Source: Candidatus Poribacteria bacterium
Lineage (GTDB): Bacteria > Poribacteria > WGA-4E > GCA-2687025
Assembly (NCBI GenBank): GCA_018644665.1
Contig: JABGQA010000053.1
Coordinates: 1 to 53,204, forward strand
DNA: 53,204 nucleotides
Reading direction: 5' to 3'
Shown: piece by piece, positions 43,684 through 52,839 of the stretch
Layout of the letters: each line of letters begins with the position of its first letter
Numbering within the stretch: the first letter of the stretch is position 1
Position numbers and translations under genes: made by a program
Notes under the pieces: generated by a model
Told to the model about the DNA's origin: nothing
The model's database searches: none
Seen by the model: only the letters and a program-made list of their open reading frames with translations

Positions 43684-45039
43684 ATGCGTAGAGTCCTTCT
43701 GATGTCGGCGTTGGTGGTGCTCGTGGCGGGGGCGGGCGTTCGCATCGCCTATGGTCAACGCACGATCGTCCCGTCGCACGAGGAGCCGCCCTCGGCGAGC
43801 ATCCCGGCGTTCCCCGGCGCGATGGGATGGGGCGCGAACACGCCCGGTGGCCGTGGCGGACGCGTCATTGAGGTCACATCGCTCGCCGCCGAGGGGCCGG
43901 GCAGCCTGGCGGAAGCCCTCGCGGCGGAAGGGCCCCGCATCGTCGTGTTTCGCGTGGGCGGCGTGATCGAGACAACGCGCAACCTGAGCATCCGCTCCCC
44001 GTATTGCACGATCGCGGGGCAGACGGCTCCCGGCGACGGCATCTGCATCAAGGGCGGGTCGTTGCGGATCGGCACGCACGATGTAGTTATCCGTGGACTG
44101 CGCGTACGTGTCGGGGACGGCGAGGTCGGACCCGACCCCGAAAACCGCGATTCCATCGACATCGCGGGCGATGGGGACAGTGTGTACAACGTGTTGATAG
44201 ACCACTGCTCGCTCTCCTGGGCCGTCGACGAGACGCTGACGACCTGGTACACCCCGCACCACGTCACGGCGCAGTGGTGCGTCATCAGCGAATCGCTGCA
44301 CGACTCGCTGCATCCCAAGGGCCCGCACGGCATGGGCGTGCTCGTCGGCGACAACAGCCGCAAGATCACGCTCCACCACAACCTGCTCATCCACAACAAC
44401 GCGCGGAACCCGCTGTTCAAGGGCGGCACGCACGCGGAGTTCGTGAACAACCTCGTCGTGAACTGGGGCGGCTCGGGCGCCAACATCAACGACCACGAGC
44501 GGCGTTGCGGGCCGTGCCTCATCAACATCGTCGGGAACGTGTATCAGGCTGGGGTGGATAGCTCGTCGAGGGTCGTACGCTCCAACGATCGATGTCACGA
44601 GGGAACCCGCGTCCACATCGCCGACAACGTCCTCATCCCGTACGGCGACAAGCGCCTCGTTCCTTGGGAAGGGCCGGACGCGTTTCTCACGGATACCCCG
44701 GTCGAGGGGTCGGGGCTCCCGATTGAATCCACGGACGGCCTCATCGGCCGCATCGTCGCGAGCGTTGGCGCCGTTTCACCGGGTAGGGACGATGTGGATA
44801 ACCGGTTGATAGGCGATGTGGAGAACCGCACGGGAGCGATCATCGATTCGCAGCAGGAAGTGGGCGGATGGCCGCGTTACAATGGCGCGGAACCGCCCGC
44901 AGACGCGGATCACGACGGGATGCCGGACGACTGGGAGCGGCTCCACGGCCTCGATCCCAACGACCCGGCCGACGCCGCGAAGGACCGTGACGGCGACCTG
45001 TACACAAACGTCGAGGAATACGTCAACGGGCTGATCTAG
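43684..45039 (+). CDS. Exported pectate-lyase-like polysaccharide lyase with Ca-binding tail
   Basis: A 451-residue secreted protein: signal peptide (residues 1-25, ending GVRIAYGQ), then a right-handed beta-helix of the PL1 type beginning PAFPGAMGWGANTPGGRGGRV and with IDHCSLSWAVDETLT in the middle, where Asp/Glu residues sit in the usual calcium/catalytic region. The C-terminus (DADHDGMPDDWERLHGLDP then DPADAAKDRDGDLYTNVEEY) is a thrombospondin-3/EF-hand-like Ca-binding module. GGAGG before the ATG at 43684 (also ATG at 43678) fixes the start; the open frame upstream is not used. It would cleave pectin or another uronic acid polymer. Confidence 0.88.
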   Translation: MRRVLLMSALVVLVAGAGVRIAYGQRTIVPSHEEPPSASIPAFPGAMGWGANTPGGRGGRVIEVTSLAAEGPGSLAEALAAEGPRIVVFRVGGVIETTRNLSIRSPYCTIAGQTAPGDGICIKGGSLRIGTHDVVIRGLRVRVGDGEVGPDPENRDSIDIAGDGDSVYNVLIDHCSLSWAVDETLTTWYTPHHVTAQWCVISESLHDSLHPKGPHGMGVLVGDNSRKITLHHNLLIHNNARNPLFKGGTHAEFVNNLVVNWGGSGANINDHERRCGPCLINIVGNVYQAGVDSSSRVVRSNDRCHEGTRVHIADNVLIPYGDKRLVPWEGPDAFLTDTPVEGSGLPIESTDGLIGRIVASVGAVSPGRDDVDNRLIGDVENRTGAIIDSQQEVGGWPRYNGAEPPADADHDGMPDDWERLHGLDPNDPADAAKDRDGDLYTNVEEYVNGLI

Positions 45040-45136
45040 TGCGGCCAGCGGATCTCAACGAGTTACCGACGAGTTATCCACATTCTTCCCACACGTTCTC
45101 CACGTCCCACCGAAACGCGCGACCCAAGGAGGCCTT

Positions 45137-46423
45137 ATGGGGGCCGGCAACCTTCTCGTCAACGGCGACTTCCCACCGCGGAGCGACGGCGGCGTCCCCT
45201 CTCACTGGGAAATCTGGACGCCGGCCTGGGAAAACGCCTGCTGCGACATACGCTCCACCGCCGACGGGCTGGTGATGTCCTCGCCGAACGAGCCGCACGG
45301 TGTGGGCGGCGTGGATCAGACCGTGTCGAGCATCCGCGGCGGCCAGGCGTACAAAGTCTCCGTGGAGTTCGAGGCGTCGGGGGTGTCGTCGCCGGTTAGG
45401 TCGCTGCTGGCGCGCGTCGGTTGGCTGGCTGAAGGCAAGGCCCTGCACCCCGCGGGCGAGTTCGTCGACGGCCTCGCGATGGATGGAGACGCGGGGCGGT
45501 TCGAAGACGTGTTCGTCGCGCCGGAAGAGGCGGACGGCGTGCGCGTGTCTCTCGAAGCGAAGTGGCTCATGGGCGGCAGCGTTACGTGGAAGGTGGCGCG
45601 GCTTGTCGAGACGGAAGCGCCCGCCCCTCGCCCGGTGACGATAGCCACCGTCTACTACCGTCCGCGCGACAGCACGCCCGAGCGCAACATCGAGCTGTAC
45701 TGCGGCCACATCGACGACGCCGGGCAAATGGGCGCGGACATCGTCTGCCTGCCGGAGGGGATGACCGTCATCGGCACGGGACTGGACTACGGGCAGAGCG
45801 CGCAGCCCATCCCCGGCCCCGCGACGGAACGCCTCGGAGCGGCCGCGAAGCGCAACGGCCTGTGGGTCGTCGCCTGCTTCAACGAGGTCGATGGACCCAG
45901 GCTGTACAACACTGCCGTCCTGTTAGACCGTGACGGGCGCATCGCAGGGAAGTACCGCAAGGTGCACCTGCCGCGCGAGGAATGGCGTCAGGGGATCACA
46001 CCGGGCGATTCGTACCCCGTGTTCGACACGGACTTCGGCAGGATCGCCATGCAGATATGCCACGACTACTTCTTCCCCGAGGCGGAGACGGCGTTTGCGC
46101 TCGCGGGGGCGGAGATCATCTTCGCGCCCACGTGGGGGACGACGTTCAAGGATCGCGAGGGACGCGTGCAGGGCGAGAACATGTTCCGCGTGCGAGCGCG
46201 GGACAACGGGGTGTACATGGTCCCGTCCGTGTTCGACGGAAACAGCCTCATCGTGGACCCGTTGGGGCGGGTGCTCGCGTCGAGCGACGGCGAAGACGGA
46301 GTGTTCACCGCCGAGGTAGATCTGAACAGCCGCGATCCGTTGTGGTGGGTTGGGGACTGGCGGGCGTTGGCGCCACGGCACCGCATGCCGGAGACTTACG
46401 GGACGCTCACCGAGTCGACATAG
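45137..46423 (+). CDS. CBM-nitrilase fusion: carbon-nitrogen hydrolase
   Basis: A 428-residue protein. Residues about 1-160 form a jelly-roll like a carbohydrate-binding module (NLLVNGDFPP, GVDQTVSSIRGGQAYKVSVE). Residues about 165-420 are a nitrilase-family hydrolase with the full triad Glu207 (LPEGM), Lys275 (YRKVHLP) and Cys308 (QICHDYFF). No signal peptide is visible, yet the CBM suggests interaction with glycan. AAGGAGG lies 5-6 bases upstream of the ATG. Amide or nitrile hydrolysis is expected. Confidence 0.88.
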   Translation: MGAGNLLVNGDFPPRSDGGVPSHWEIWTPAWENACCDIRSTADGLVMSSPNEPHGVGGVDQTVSSIRGGQAYKVSVEFEASGVSSPVRSLLARVGWLAEGKALHPAGEFVDGLAMDGDAGRFEDVFVAPEEADGVRVSLEAKWLMGGSVTWKVARLVETEAPAPRPVTIATVYYRPRDSTPERNIELYCGHIDDAGQMGADIVCLPEGMTVIGTGLDYGQSAQPIPGPATERLGAAAKRNGLWVVACFNEVDGPRLYNTAVLLDRDGRIAGKYRKVHLPREEWRQGITPGDSYPVFDTDFGRIAMQICHDYFFPEAETAFALAGAEIIFAPTWGTTFKDREGRVQGENMFRVRARDNGVYMVPSVFDGNSLIVDPLGRVLASSDGEDGVFTAEVDLNSRDPLWWVGDWRALAPRHRMPETYGTLTEST

Positions 46424-46456
46424 CGCCGTCCACAGAGTAATCACCAGGGCTGTCTG

Positions 46457-47092
46457 ATGAGTAGCCACGAGACGGGTTCCTACATCATCGCCGTCGCGGG
46501 GACTTCGGGCGCCGGAAAGACGGCGGTCACCAAGGCGACGGCCGAGAGTCTGGACGGCGCCTTCTGCGTGCATTTCGACGATTACGCCACGGTGTCGTCG
46601 TACCCACAGGACATGCGGGGATGGCTCGACGCTGGCGCGGACCCCGACGCGTGGCACACGCCGCGCCTCGGCGACGATCTTCGGGCGCTGAACGCGGGCT
46701 CGGCGATCGACGCGCCGAACGGCGATCGGATCGAACCCGGATCGTTCATCGTGTTGGAAGAGCCGTTCGGGCGGGCGCGGCCCGATGTCGCGGACTCGAT
46801 CGACTTCGTGGCTCTCGTGGACGTGCCGATGGAGGTCGCCCTCGCGCGACGGCTCCTGCGCGACCTGGACGGCGAGGCGCCCCGTCAGCCAGACGGATAC
46901 GCGCGACGCGTGTACGGGTTCCTGTCCTCCTACGTGGACGTGTATCGGGACGCGTACATCGCCGGTGTTCGACTGGCGCGGGAATCGTGCGACATCGAGG
47001 TGGATGGCTTGCGTTCGGTGGAAGAGATCGCGGAGGAGATCGCGATGGCAGCGCGCGTGGCGCGGCGGGTATCGGAGCACTCACAGACATGA
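46457..47092 (+). CDS. P-loop kinase, uridine-kinase-like
   Basis: A 211-residue nucleotide-binding protein. Walker A is AGTSGAGKTAV (about residue 14-24); HFDDY (about residue 39) and EEPFGRARPDVADSIDFVALVD fit the uridine kinase/phosphoribulokinase type. The LRRLRD-type lid is ALARRLLRDLDGEAPRQPDGYARR. The substrate is unknown, perhaps a nucleoside, sugar or drug. Its stop overlaps the next gene in ATGA. Confidence 0.8.
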   Translation: MSSHETGSYIIAVAGTSGAGKTAVTKATAESLDGAFCVHFDDYATVSSYPQDMRGWLDAGADPDAWHTPRLGDDLRALNAGSAIDAPNGDRIEPGSFIVLEEPFGRARPDVADSIDFVALVDVPMEVALARRLLRDLDGEAPRQPDGYARRVYGFLSSYVDVYRDAYIAGVRLARESCDIEVDGLRSVEEIAEEIAMAARVARRVSEHSQT

Positions 47093-48321
47093 CACCCACA
47101 CGCATATCGCCCACACGCATCTCAATGGAGACGGCGCGGCGGATCGCCGTCCGCACGCACGGGCTCGGCGGGACAGAGAACGGGGCCACCGGCAAGGAGA
47201 CCGCCGCGCGGACTATCGAGCGCTTCGGGTACACGCAGATCGACACGATCGCGGTCATCCAACGGGCGCACCATCACACCCTGTGGGCGCGTCAGCCCGA
47301 CTACCAGCCGGAGATGCTCGACGAGTTGCTCGCACAGGACCGGCGGGTGTTCGAGTACTGGGCGCACGCGGCTGCATACGTGCCGATGGCGGACTATCGC
47401 TACTACCTGGCCAAAATGCGCGTGGAAACGGACAGGCCCAAGACCCGAGACTGGATGGCGGAGCACTCAGACCTGGTGGAACAGGTCGTGGACCGGATTC
47501 GCGCGGAGGGGCCGTTGGGCTCGGGCGACTTCAAGGACACCAGCGGCGAACACTCGGGGAACTGGTGGGGGTGGAAGCCGGCTAAGCACGTCCTGACGAC
47601 GCTTTGGCTCACGGGCGACCTGATGGTGTCGTCGCGGCGGAACTTCCAACGCCTCTACGACCTGCGCGAACGCGTCCTGCCGGCAGATGTCGACACCGAA
47701 GAGCCCACGCCCGAGGACGCGGCGCGGTTCTTCATGCGTCGGTCGATCGCTAACCGGGGCGTCGCGCGCGCGGATCGCGCTCGGTGGGGCGGTCAGGGCG
47801 GCCTACAGATCGCGTCAGCCGTCGCGCAACTCGTGGACGACGGCGAGGTCGTCCGGGTCGAAGTCGAGGGGCTGGAGGACGAGCCTCTAGTCGCGTTCGC
47901 GGACGACCTGAACTCGGCGCTCACCGACGAGTCCGCCCCGACCGGCCTGCACATCCTCTCGCCGTTCGACAACATGACCATCGACCGCGGGTCCTTGGCG
48001 ACGTTCTTCGGGTTCGACTACAAGATCGAGTGCTACGTCCCCGCGGCGAAGCGGAAGTGGGGCTACTTCTGCCTGCCGATCCTGTGGGGTGACCGGTTCA
48101 TCGCGCGGCTGGATGCTAAGGCGGATCGTAAGGCGAAGGCGTTGCTGCTCCGCAGGCTCATGGTCGAGGACGGGTTCGACGACTACGACCGGCTGTGGCC
48201 CGTCCTCGCGGAGAAGCTGCGGGAGTTCGCGGAGTTCAACGGGTGTGAGAGCATCGTGGTCGAGGACGTGGCGCCCGCGAAGCTGAAGACGGCGGCGCGA
48301 CGGGCGCTCAGCTTTCCGTAG
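47089..48321 (+). CDS. Winged-helix DNA glycosylase, YcaQ/AlkX-AlkZ family
   Basis: A 410-residue protein of the HTH_42 family that unhooks alkylation products and interstrand crosslinks from DNA. The catalytic Q-x-D is Gln50-Ile-Asp52 in GYTQIDTIAVIQRAHHHTLW, the AlkX/YcaQ type rather than the Q-x-Q of AlkZ. SPFDNMTIDR and the winged-helix GLQIASAVAQLVDDGEVVRVEV come later. The ATG at 47089 is set by the ATGA overlap with the kinase stop; an in-frame start at 46621 is a shadow. Relatives in Streptomyces confer self-resistance to crosslinking antibiotics. Confidence 0.87.
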   Translation: MTPTRISPTRISMETARRIAVRTHGLGGTENGATGKETAARTIERFGYTQIDTIAVIQRAHHHTLWARQPDYQPEMLDELLAQDRRVFEYWAHAAAYVPMADYRYYLAKMRVETDRPKTRDWMAEHSDLVEQVVDRIRAEGPLGSGDFKDTSGEHSGNWWGWKPAKHVLTTLWLTGDLMVSSRRNFQRLYDLRERVLPADVDTEEPTPEDAARFFMRRSIANRGVARADRARWGGQGGLQIASAVAQLVDDGEVVRVEVEGLEDEPLVAFADDLNSALTDESAPTGLHILSPFDNMTIDRGSLATFFGFDYKIECYVPAAKRKWGYFCLPILWGDRFIARLDAKADRKAKALLLRRLMVEDGFDDYDRLWPVLAEKLREFAEFNGCESIVVEDVAPAKLKTAARRALSFP

Positions 48322-48341
48322 GCCGTCCGCGAGGGCCGAGC

Positions 48342-48857
48342 ATGGAACCGCCCCGGAACGAGGAAGTCTGGAACGTCGCTGAGAAACTGATGACGTCGCT
48401 GTTCGAGGCGCTACGCCGCATCGACACGCTGGCGCCGGAGTTCCCAGACGAGCTGTACGAGGCGCGCGATCCCGAGACCGACATGGACGTGGGCGACTTC
48501 ATCAACCGCCTCGGGGAGCACAGCGAGATCCATCGGCATGAGCTGTCCGCTGTCCGCGCGTCCATCGGCGCCGCCCGGCCTACCGATCCCGGCGACACGC
48601 ATCCGACCACGGGCGAGCCGTATTCACGCAGTTGGTATCGGTGGTGGCTGCTGCGCGCCTTCATGCATCGCGCAGAGATGGTCGGCGAACTGATCGGACT
48701 CACCGACGCCGACTTGGACGCGAAGCCGTCGCCGGAACATACCGCCGGGAACGGTCGGAGCGTCCGCGAGGTGTGCGAGCACGTGCTGCACGTGCAGGGG
48801 TGGCTCATGGGTGGGGTCGCGCGCGGCCTGTCGTCGGCACGTGAGAGGGATGAGTAG
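48342..48857 (+). CDS. DinB-like four-helix protein
   Basis: A 171-residue helical protein. The His-rich segments EHSEIHRHELSAVRA and REVCEHVLHVQGWL are positioned like the metal-binding helices of DinB/YfiT-type (DUF664-like) proteins, so a metal-dependent thiol-transferase or hydrolase is plausible. It is 20 bases after the glycosylase stop, so probably co-transcribed. The DinB name does not mean DNA polymerase IV. Confidence 0.65.
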   Translation: MEPPRNEEVWNVAEKLMTSLFEALRRIDTLAPEFPDELYEARDPETDMDVGDFINRLGEHSEIHRHELSAVRASIGAARPTDPGDTHPTTGEPYSRSWYRWWLLRAFMHRAEMVGELIGLTDADLDAKPSPEHTAGNGRSVREVCEHVLHVQGWLMGGVARGLSSARERDE

Positions 48858-49539
48858 ACGCTGGCATGACATCTGCGGATAGGGCGCCGTGGACGATGTG
48901 CGCGGCGCATCCGCCATGCCTGGTCCGCTATGCTGATTTCGCCTGCTGCGGTCACCAGGTCGGTTTCGGCGCGGAGTTCACAACATGCTGCGCGCAGGGC
49001 GAGACAGAGCAGATTCTTCGCGTCGATGCCGTGACATATGCTGCAACTCTCGGTGTTCATGCAGACCTACACGGTTCTTCCCCTTCCATGCTGCGCCTTT
49101 GAAGCCCTCGTCAGTGGGGAGTCGTCCCTGACGGCAGAGGCCCTGTAGAGCCGCTCATAGCAGGGCATTCTGCGCGGCCGCAGCTTTCTCGGCGTCGTCT
49201 TCACCGATGCCCTATAGGGATCCGCGGACGTATCTCCAAGCGGCCCGCCTTGGACGACTGGCATCGCGCATCCAACGGCTTCGTGGCTCGCCGTGGAGTG
49301 AAGACACTGATCGACCCACCGCTCAAACGAACGCCGCGAACATCGGCCTAAACTTGCGGGACGCGTTCTCGGGTGTCAGCATCTGGGAGCAGCGTAACGC
49401 ACGATCTGCATGAGTGTTGATCGGAGTGTGGTTCTCGGCCGGCACGGCGCGCCGCTATACACGCGGTCCCTAACAGACGCCCCGGATAGGACGCGGTTGC
49501 GTCCATGGATTCACAGACGATCCGATGTGAGGCTCAGCC
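48858..49539. other. 682-base intergenic region without a supported gene
   Basis: No gene I can support. On the minus strand 49060-48930 translates to a tidy helix-like stretch (HGIDAKNLL then LALRAACCELRAETDLV) in an open frame, but it has no recognised family and overlaps the DinB gene further on. A coding remnant is possible. The rest looks non-coding. Confidence 0.5.
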
Positions 49540-52473
49540 TTGACCGTCCACACCAGATCCGCGTTGGTCCTCGCCTGCGTCACTCTGGCGCTTGCCGCGC
49601 CCATCGCGAGCGGCCAGGGGGATCTGGACAACACCCGGATCGTGTTTCCGGCTGACTGGTTTGGTCACCAAGATCTCTACTCCGTCCGGCCGGACGGCTC
49701 GGATCTGCGACAGCTCACGCATGGATCCGAGTGGGAAAACCACCCCTCCTGGTCCCCCGACGGACGATTCATCGCATATGCGGCGAGACCGACCGAATAC
49801 GGCGGGGAATACGGCATTTTCGTCATGAACGCCGACGGCACGAACCCCGTTCGGATAACAGGAGAGGATGTCTCGGCTGCGACGCCGTCGTGGTCGCCCG
49901 ACAGTTCGCGGATCGCGTTTGTGTCTAGCAACGGAAACGGCTCGGGCATCTTCGTTGCGAGAAGGGATGGCACGGACCGTCAGCGCGTCACGGCGTCCGG
50001 CGGCCGACCGTCATGGTCTCCCGATGGTTCCTCGATCGCGTACCACCGCTTCCGACCCGCAGGCTTGAAAGACACATTCTACGACGTGTTCGTCGTGCAG
50101 ACGGATGGCACGGGCGACAGGCACACCCTAACTATCGGGCAGTCGTCGTTCTCGCCAGCCTGGTCACCGTTGGGCGATAGAGTGGCGCTATCGTCGGGCC
50201 GCGCGATATGGACCGTGGCGCCTGACGGGTCGGATGCTCAGGAAATCGGTCCCGCGGACATCGAGGGATCCCACCCCGTATGGTCTCCCGACGGGACGGC
50301 ACTGCTGTTCCAGTCCAACAGATCTCTGTACACGATGGCTGCCGACGGCACAGACGTACGTCTACTGGCCGACAACTTGCCACCCCGGACCCCGGCGGGG
50401 GCGTCATGGTCGCCGCCCCTAAATCATCCCGGTCTGGGTGAGCCGCGGATCCGCGTAGTGTCACCGACGCCGCGGCAGTCGTTCCCGACACACACCACGG
50501 AGATCCGACTGTCCGTTGCCCTAGAGAACTACATCGGCCCGTGGGCATGGCGCATAGACTCGCCGTTCCCGCTTGGGGAGCCGTCGCCGGACACGCACAT
50601 AAGCGCCGCAGATGACGCCGTCGTCGGTGGACTCGGCGCTGGCGGCACGTATACAGCGTACGTCGCGTGCGTCGACGCGCGCGGAGTAGCGCTCGAATCC
50701 CCTCGCCCAACGAGCGTGACCTTCACGACCGCAGAGCCGACCGGCACATATGATCGCTCGTTGTTCGCGGTAGTGACCTCCCCTGCCGGGACCAGGGCGC
50801 TCAGGATCATCACGGGAGACGGGAAAGAACTAGGCTCAACATGGAGTGGCAGCGACTTGCCACCTTCGTGGTCGCCCGACGGTAAGACGGTCTTATTCGT
50901 GGCGCCTCACAATCTCTGGGAGGCCCCCGCCGAGGGCGGACGAGCCACAAGACGCACACGGGAGGGGCTCTTTGGCGAAGCTGACTGGTCGCCCGACGGC
51001 TCCCGGATCGTGGCTGCAGTGCAACTACCCCCTCTCGGGTGGGAGATTCACGTCATGGATGCGGATGGATCCAACCTGGAGCAACTCACGTTCGCGAGTA
51101 AGGGGGCGGGACGATCCTCGAGTCGCAATCCGGTCTGGTCTCCCGACGGGTCACGCATTGCGTACGACTTCAACGGCCGCATACGCGTGATGCGCCCGGA
51201 CGGCTCCAACGTGGTCGAGCTGGGGATTGGAGACTACCCTTGCTGGTCGCCTGACGGACGGCAACTGGCGTTTTCTGGGGATGGGGTGGTTCAGACGATG
51301 AACGCCGACGGTACGGGCGTCCGCACACTCGCCCCTAAGCAGGTTAGCAGGTCGAGGCCGTCCTGGTCCCCGGACGGTGAACGGATCGCTTTCACACGCC
51401 ACTACGGCCGTGGGGTCGTCAGTGGACTGTACACAGTAGCAAGAGATGGAACGGACGAACAGCTCATTCACGCCAGCGCGTGGAACCTGCTGCACCCGAG
51501 GTGGTCCCTTTGGCGATCGCCGTCGCCAGCACGTCAGCACAGCCTGGAGCTGCCTCCCGGACTCAGCGACTTAGCTCTGCCGGTGGATGTGACGGAGGTG
51601 AGCTTCGCAGGTCAGTCCATGTTGGTTGGACGCGAGGGCGTCCGCTTCGCGACTCGCCACCTTATCTCGCTCGGGGCTTCCCTGTGCGTGCGATTCCGCG
51701 ACGGTCGGCCGGAAATCGCGGTCGGACGGGACGGTCGGTTGGTCGCAGGCCAGGACTTTGACGCGCCTGCGGGTGGGACTCTCGTTGTGAACATGCCCCT
51801 CGGCCGCGCGATAACCGTCGAGGGCATTCCGCGAGCGGCCCCGACGGCCGGGCTGCCAGGCGATGCGTGGGCCTTCGCTGTTGTGGGACAGCTTCCGACG
51901 CCGTCTTTGGGTTCGGCCTCCATCCGCGATGCGTACGCGCAAGTGCGCGTCACCAACGCCACGACGGGAGCCACGGTCCAGGCCCGAATCGAGGACGACG
52001 CATCGTACGCTGCCCTCTTCATGAATCAGCATCGCGCTCCGGTCGCGTCGGTCGGTGACTTCCTTCTGGGAGAGGTCGTCTTGCATGGAGGCGAGACGGC
52101 CCTGCTCTTCGAGCGTGTCCTCACACCGCGCGACATTCGCATGGCCTCTCTGTATCAGGACGGTCCTGCTACGCCACTCAGCACGCTGGCGCTACTCCCT
52201 CCCTTCCCTAGCCCGGCGAATCCCGAGGTCTGGATTCCGTTCGCTCTCAACGCGGCGTCAGAGGTTGTGCTCCGGCTGTATGGCGTACGAGGTGGTCTCG
52301 TACGCCGACTGGACCTCGGGCATCTGGACGCAGGTTACTACCTTACGCGGGAGCGCGCCGGACGCTGGGACGGCCGCAACGACGTCGGGGAGCGGGTCGC
52401 GGGCGGAGTCTACGTAGTGGAGCTATTGGCGGGGTCCGAGAGGCGGCTGGGCCGCGTCTTCATCGCCCGCTAG
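49540..52473 (+). CDS. Large exported double PD40-propeller with FlgD-like Ig tail
   Basis: A 977-residue secreted protein: signal peptide (residues 1-25), PD40 propeller 1 (about 30-295), Ig-like/Fn3-like linker (about 300-400), PD40 propeller 2 (about 410-660, blades like WSPDGKTVLFVAP, WSPDGSRIVAAVQ), beta-rich modules (about 670-880), and at 885-977 a FlgD/T9SS-type Ig tail: PPFPSPANPEVWIPFALNAA, GRWDGRNDVGERVAGGVYVVEL. The start is TTG at 49540 (GAGG 7 bases upstream); an in-frame TGA lies at 49528. This tail type is common on surface proteins of Poribacteria-like organisms (recollection). The WGWLK tail of other propellers is absent. Confidence 0.87.
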   Translation: MTVHTRSALVLACVTLALAAPIASGQGDLDNTRIVFPADWFGHQDLYSVRPDGSDLRQLTHGSEWENHPSWSPDGRFIAYAARPTEYGGEYGIFVMNADGTNPVRITGEDVSAATPSWSPDSSRIAFVSSNGNGSGIFVARRDGTDRQRVTASGGRPSWSPDGSSIAYHRFRPAGLKDTFYDVFVVQTDGTGDRHTLTIGQSSFSPAWSPLGDRVALSSGRAIWTVAPDGSDAQEIGPADIEGSHPVWSPDGTALLFQSNRSLYTMAADGTDVRLLADNLPPRTPAGASWSPPLNHPGLGEPRIRVVSPTPRQSFPTHTTEIRLSVALENYIGPWAWRIDSPFPLGEPSPDTHISAADDAVVGGLGAGGTYTAYVACVDARGVALESPRPTSVTFTTAEPTGTYDRSLFAVVTSPAGTRALRIITGDGKELGSTWSGSDLPPSWSPDGKTVLFVAPHNLWEAPAEGGRATRRTREGLFGEADWSPDGSRIVAAVQLPPLGWEIHVMDADGSNLEQLTFASKGAGRSSSRNPVWSPDGSRIAYDFNGRIRVMRPDGSNVVELGIGDYPCWSPDGRQLAFSGDGVVQTMNADGTGVRTLAPKQVSRSRPSWSPDGERIAFTRHYGRGVVSGLYTVARDGTDEQLIHASAWNLLHPRWSLWRSPSPARQHSLELPPGLSDLALPVDVTEVSFAGQSMLVGREGVRFATRHLISLGASLCVRFRDGRPEIAVGRDGRLVAGQDFDAPAGGTLVVNMPLGRAITVEGIPRAAPTAGLPGDAWAFAVVGQLPTPSLGSASIRDAYAQVRVTNATTGATVQARIEDDASYAALFMNQHRAPVASVGDFLLGEVVLHGGETALLFERVLTPRDIRMASLYQDGPATPLSTLALLPPFPSPANPEVWIPFALNAASEVVLRLYGVRGGLVRRLDLGHLDAGYYLTRERAGRWDGRNDVGERVAGGVYVVELLAGSERRLGRVFIAR

Positions 52474-52839
52474 CCGGCGAACCTATTCCGATGGGTAGGG
52501 AGACGCCGCCTTGACCCGCCTTCCCCGGTTGAGGCATGGATTGCCGCGTTAGACCTGCGCTTTGCCGGCAACCGCTCCCATGCACAGGCTTCACGACCAC
52601 CGACTTGGGACTATCGCGAAGCTGCAGGCAGCGTGTCGCGGACAGCCCTAACGCGGCATAATTCCCTGAACGAACGTGGTAGGGCGGCCGTAGCGGCTCC
52701 GTGTCTGTGCGCGTGCCGGAGTTGTACGGATGCCGCCTGGAGCCGACGACGGCATGGTCCGCCCATGGCGCGGATTCGCCGCGACACCTGCGCACGACAT
52801 TAGTGACGACCAATCTCCTCTCCGAAGGGCGTTTCGAAT
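52474..52839. other. 366-base intergenic region
   Basis: No gene seen. It separates the double-propeller stop from the cytochrome gene and is likely to contain the latter's promoter, but I see no firm -35/-10 or repeat. Confidence 0.5.

Noticed and set aside
43261..45039. Methyltransferase-pectate lyase fusion (frame open without stop).
   Set aside because: The linking stretch has no homology and the lyase has its own ribosome site and signal peptide.
45074..45082. Perfect DnaA box TTATCCACA upstream of the nitrilase fusion gene.
   Set aside because: Only one clear box, no AT-rich unwinding region and no dnaA/dnaN/gyrB neighbours, so an origin is not supported.
46621..47088. N-terminal extension of the glycosylase gene.
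   Set aside because: Overlaps the P-loop kinase in another frame; family homology and an ATGA overlap fix the start at 47089.
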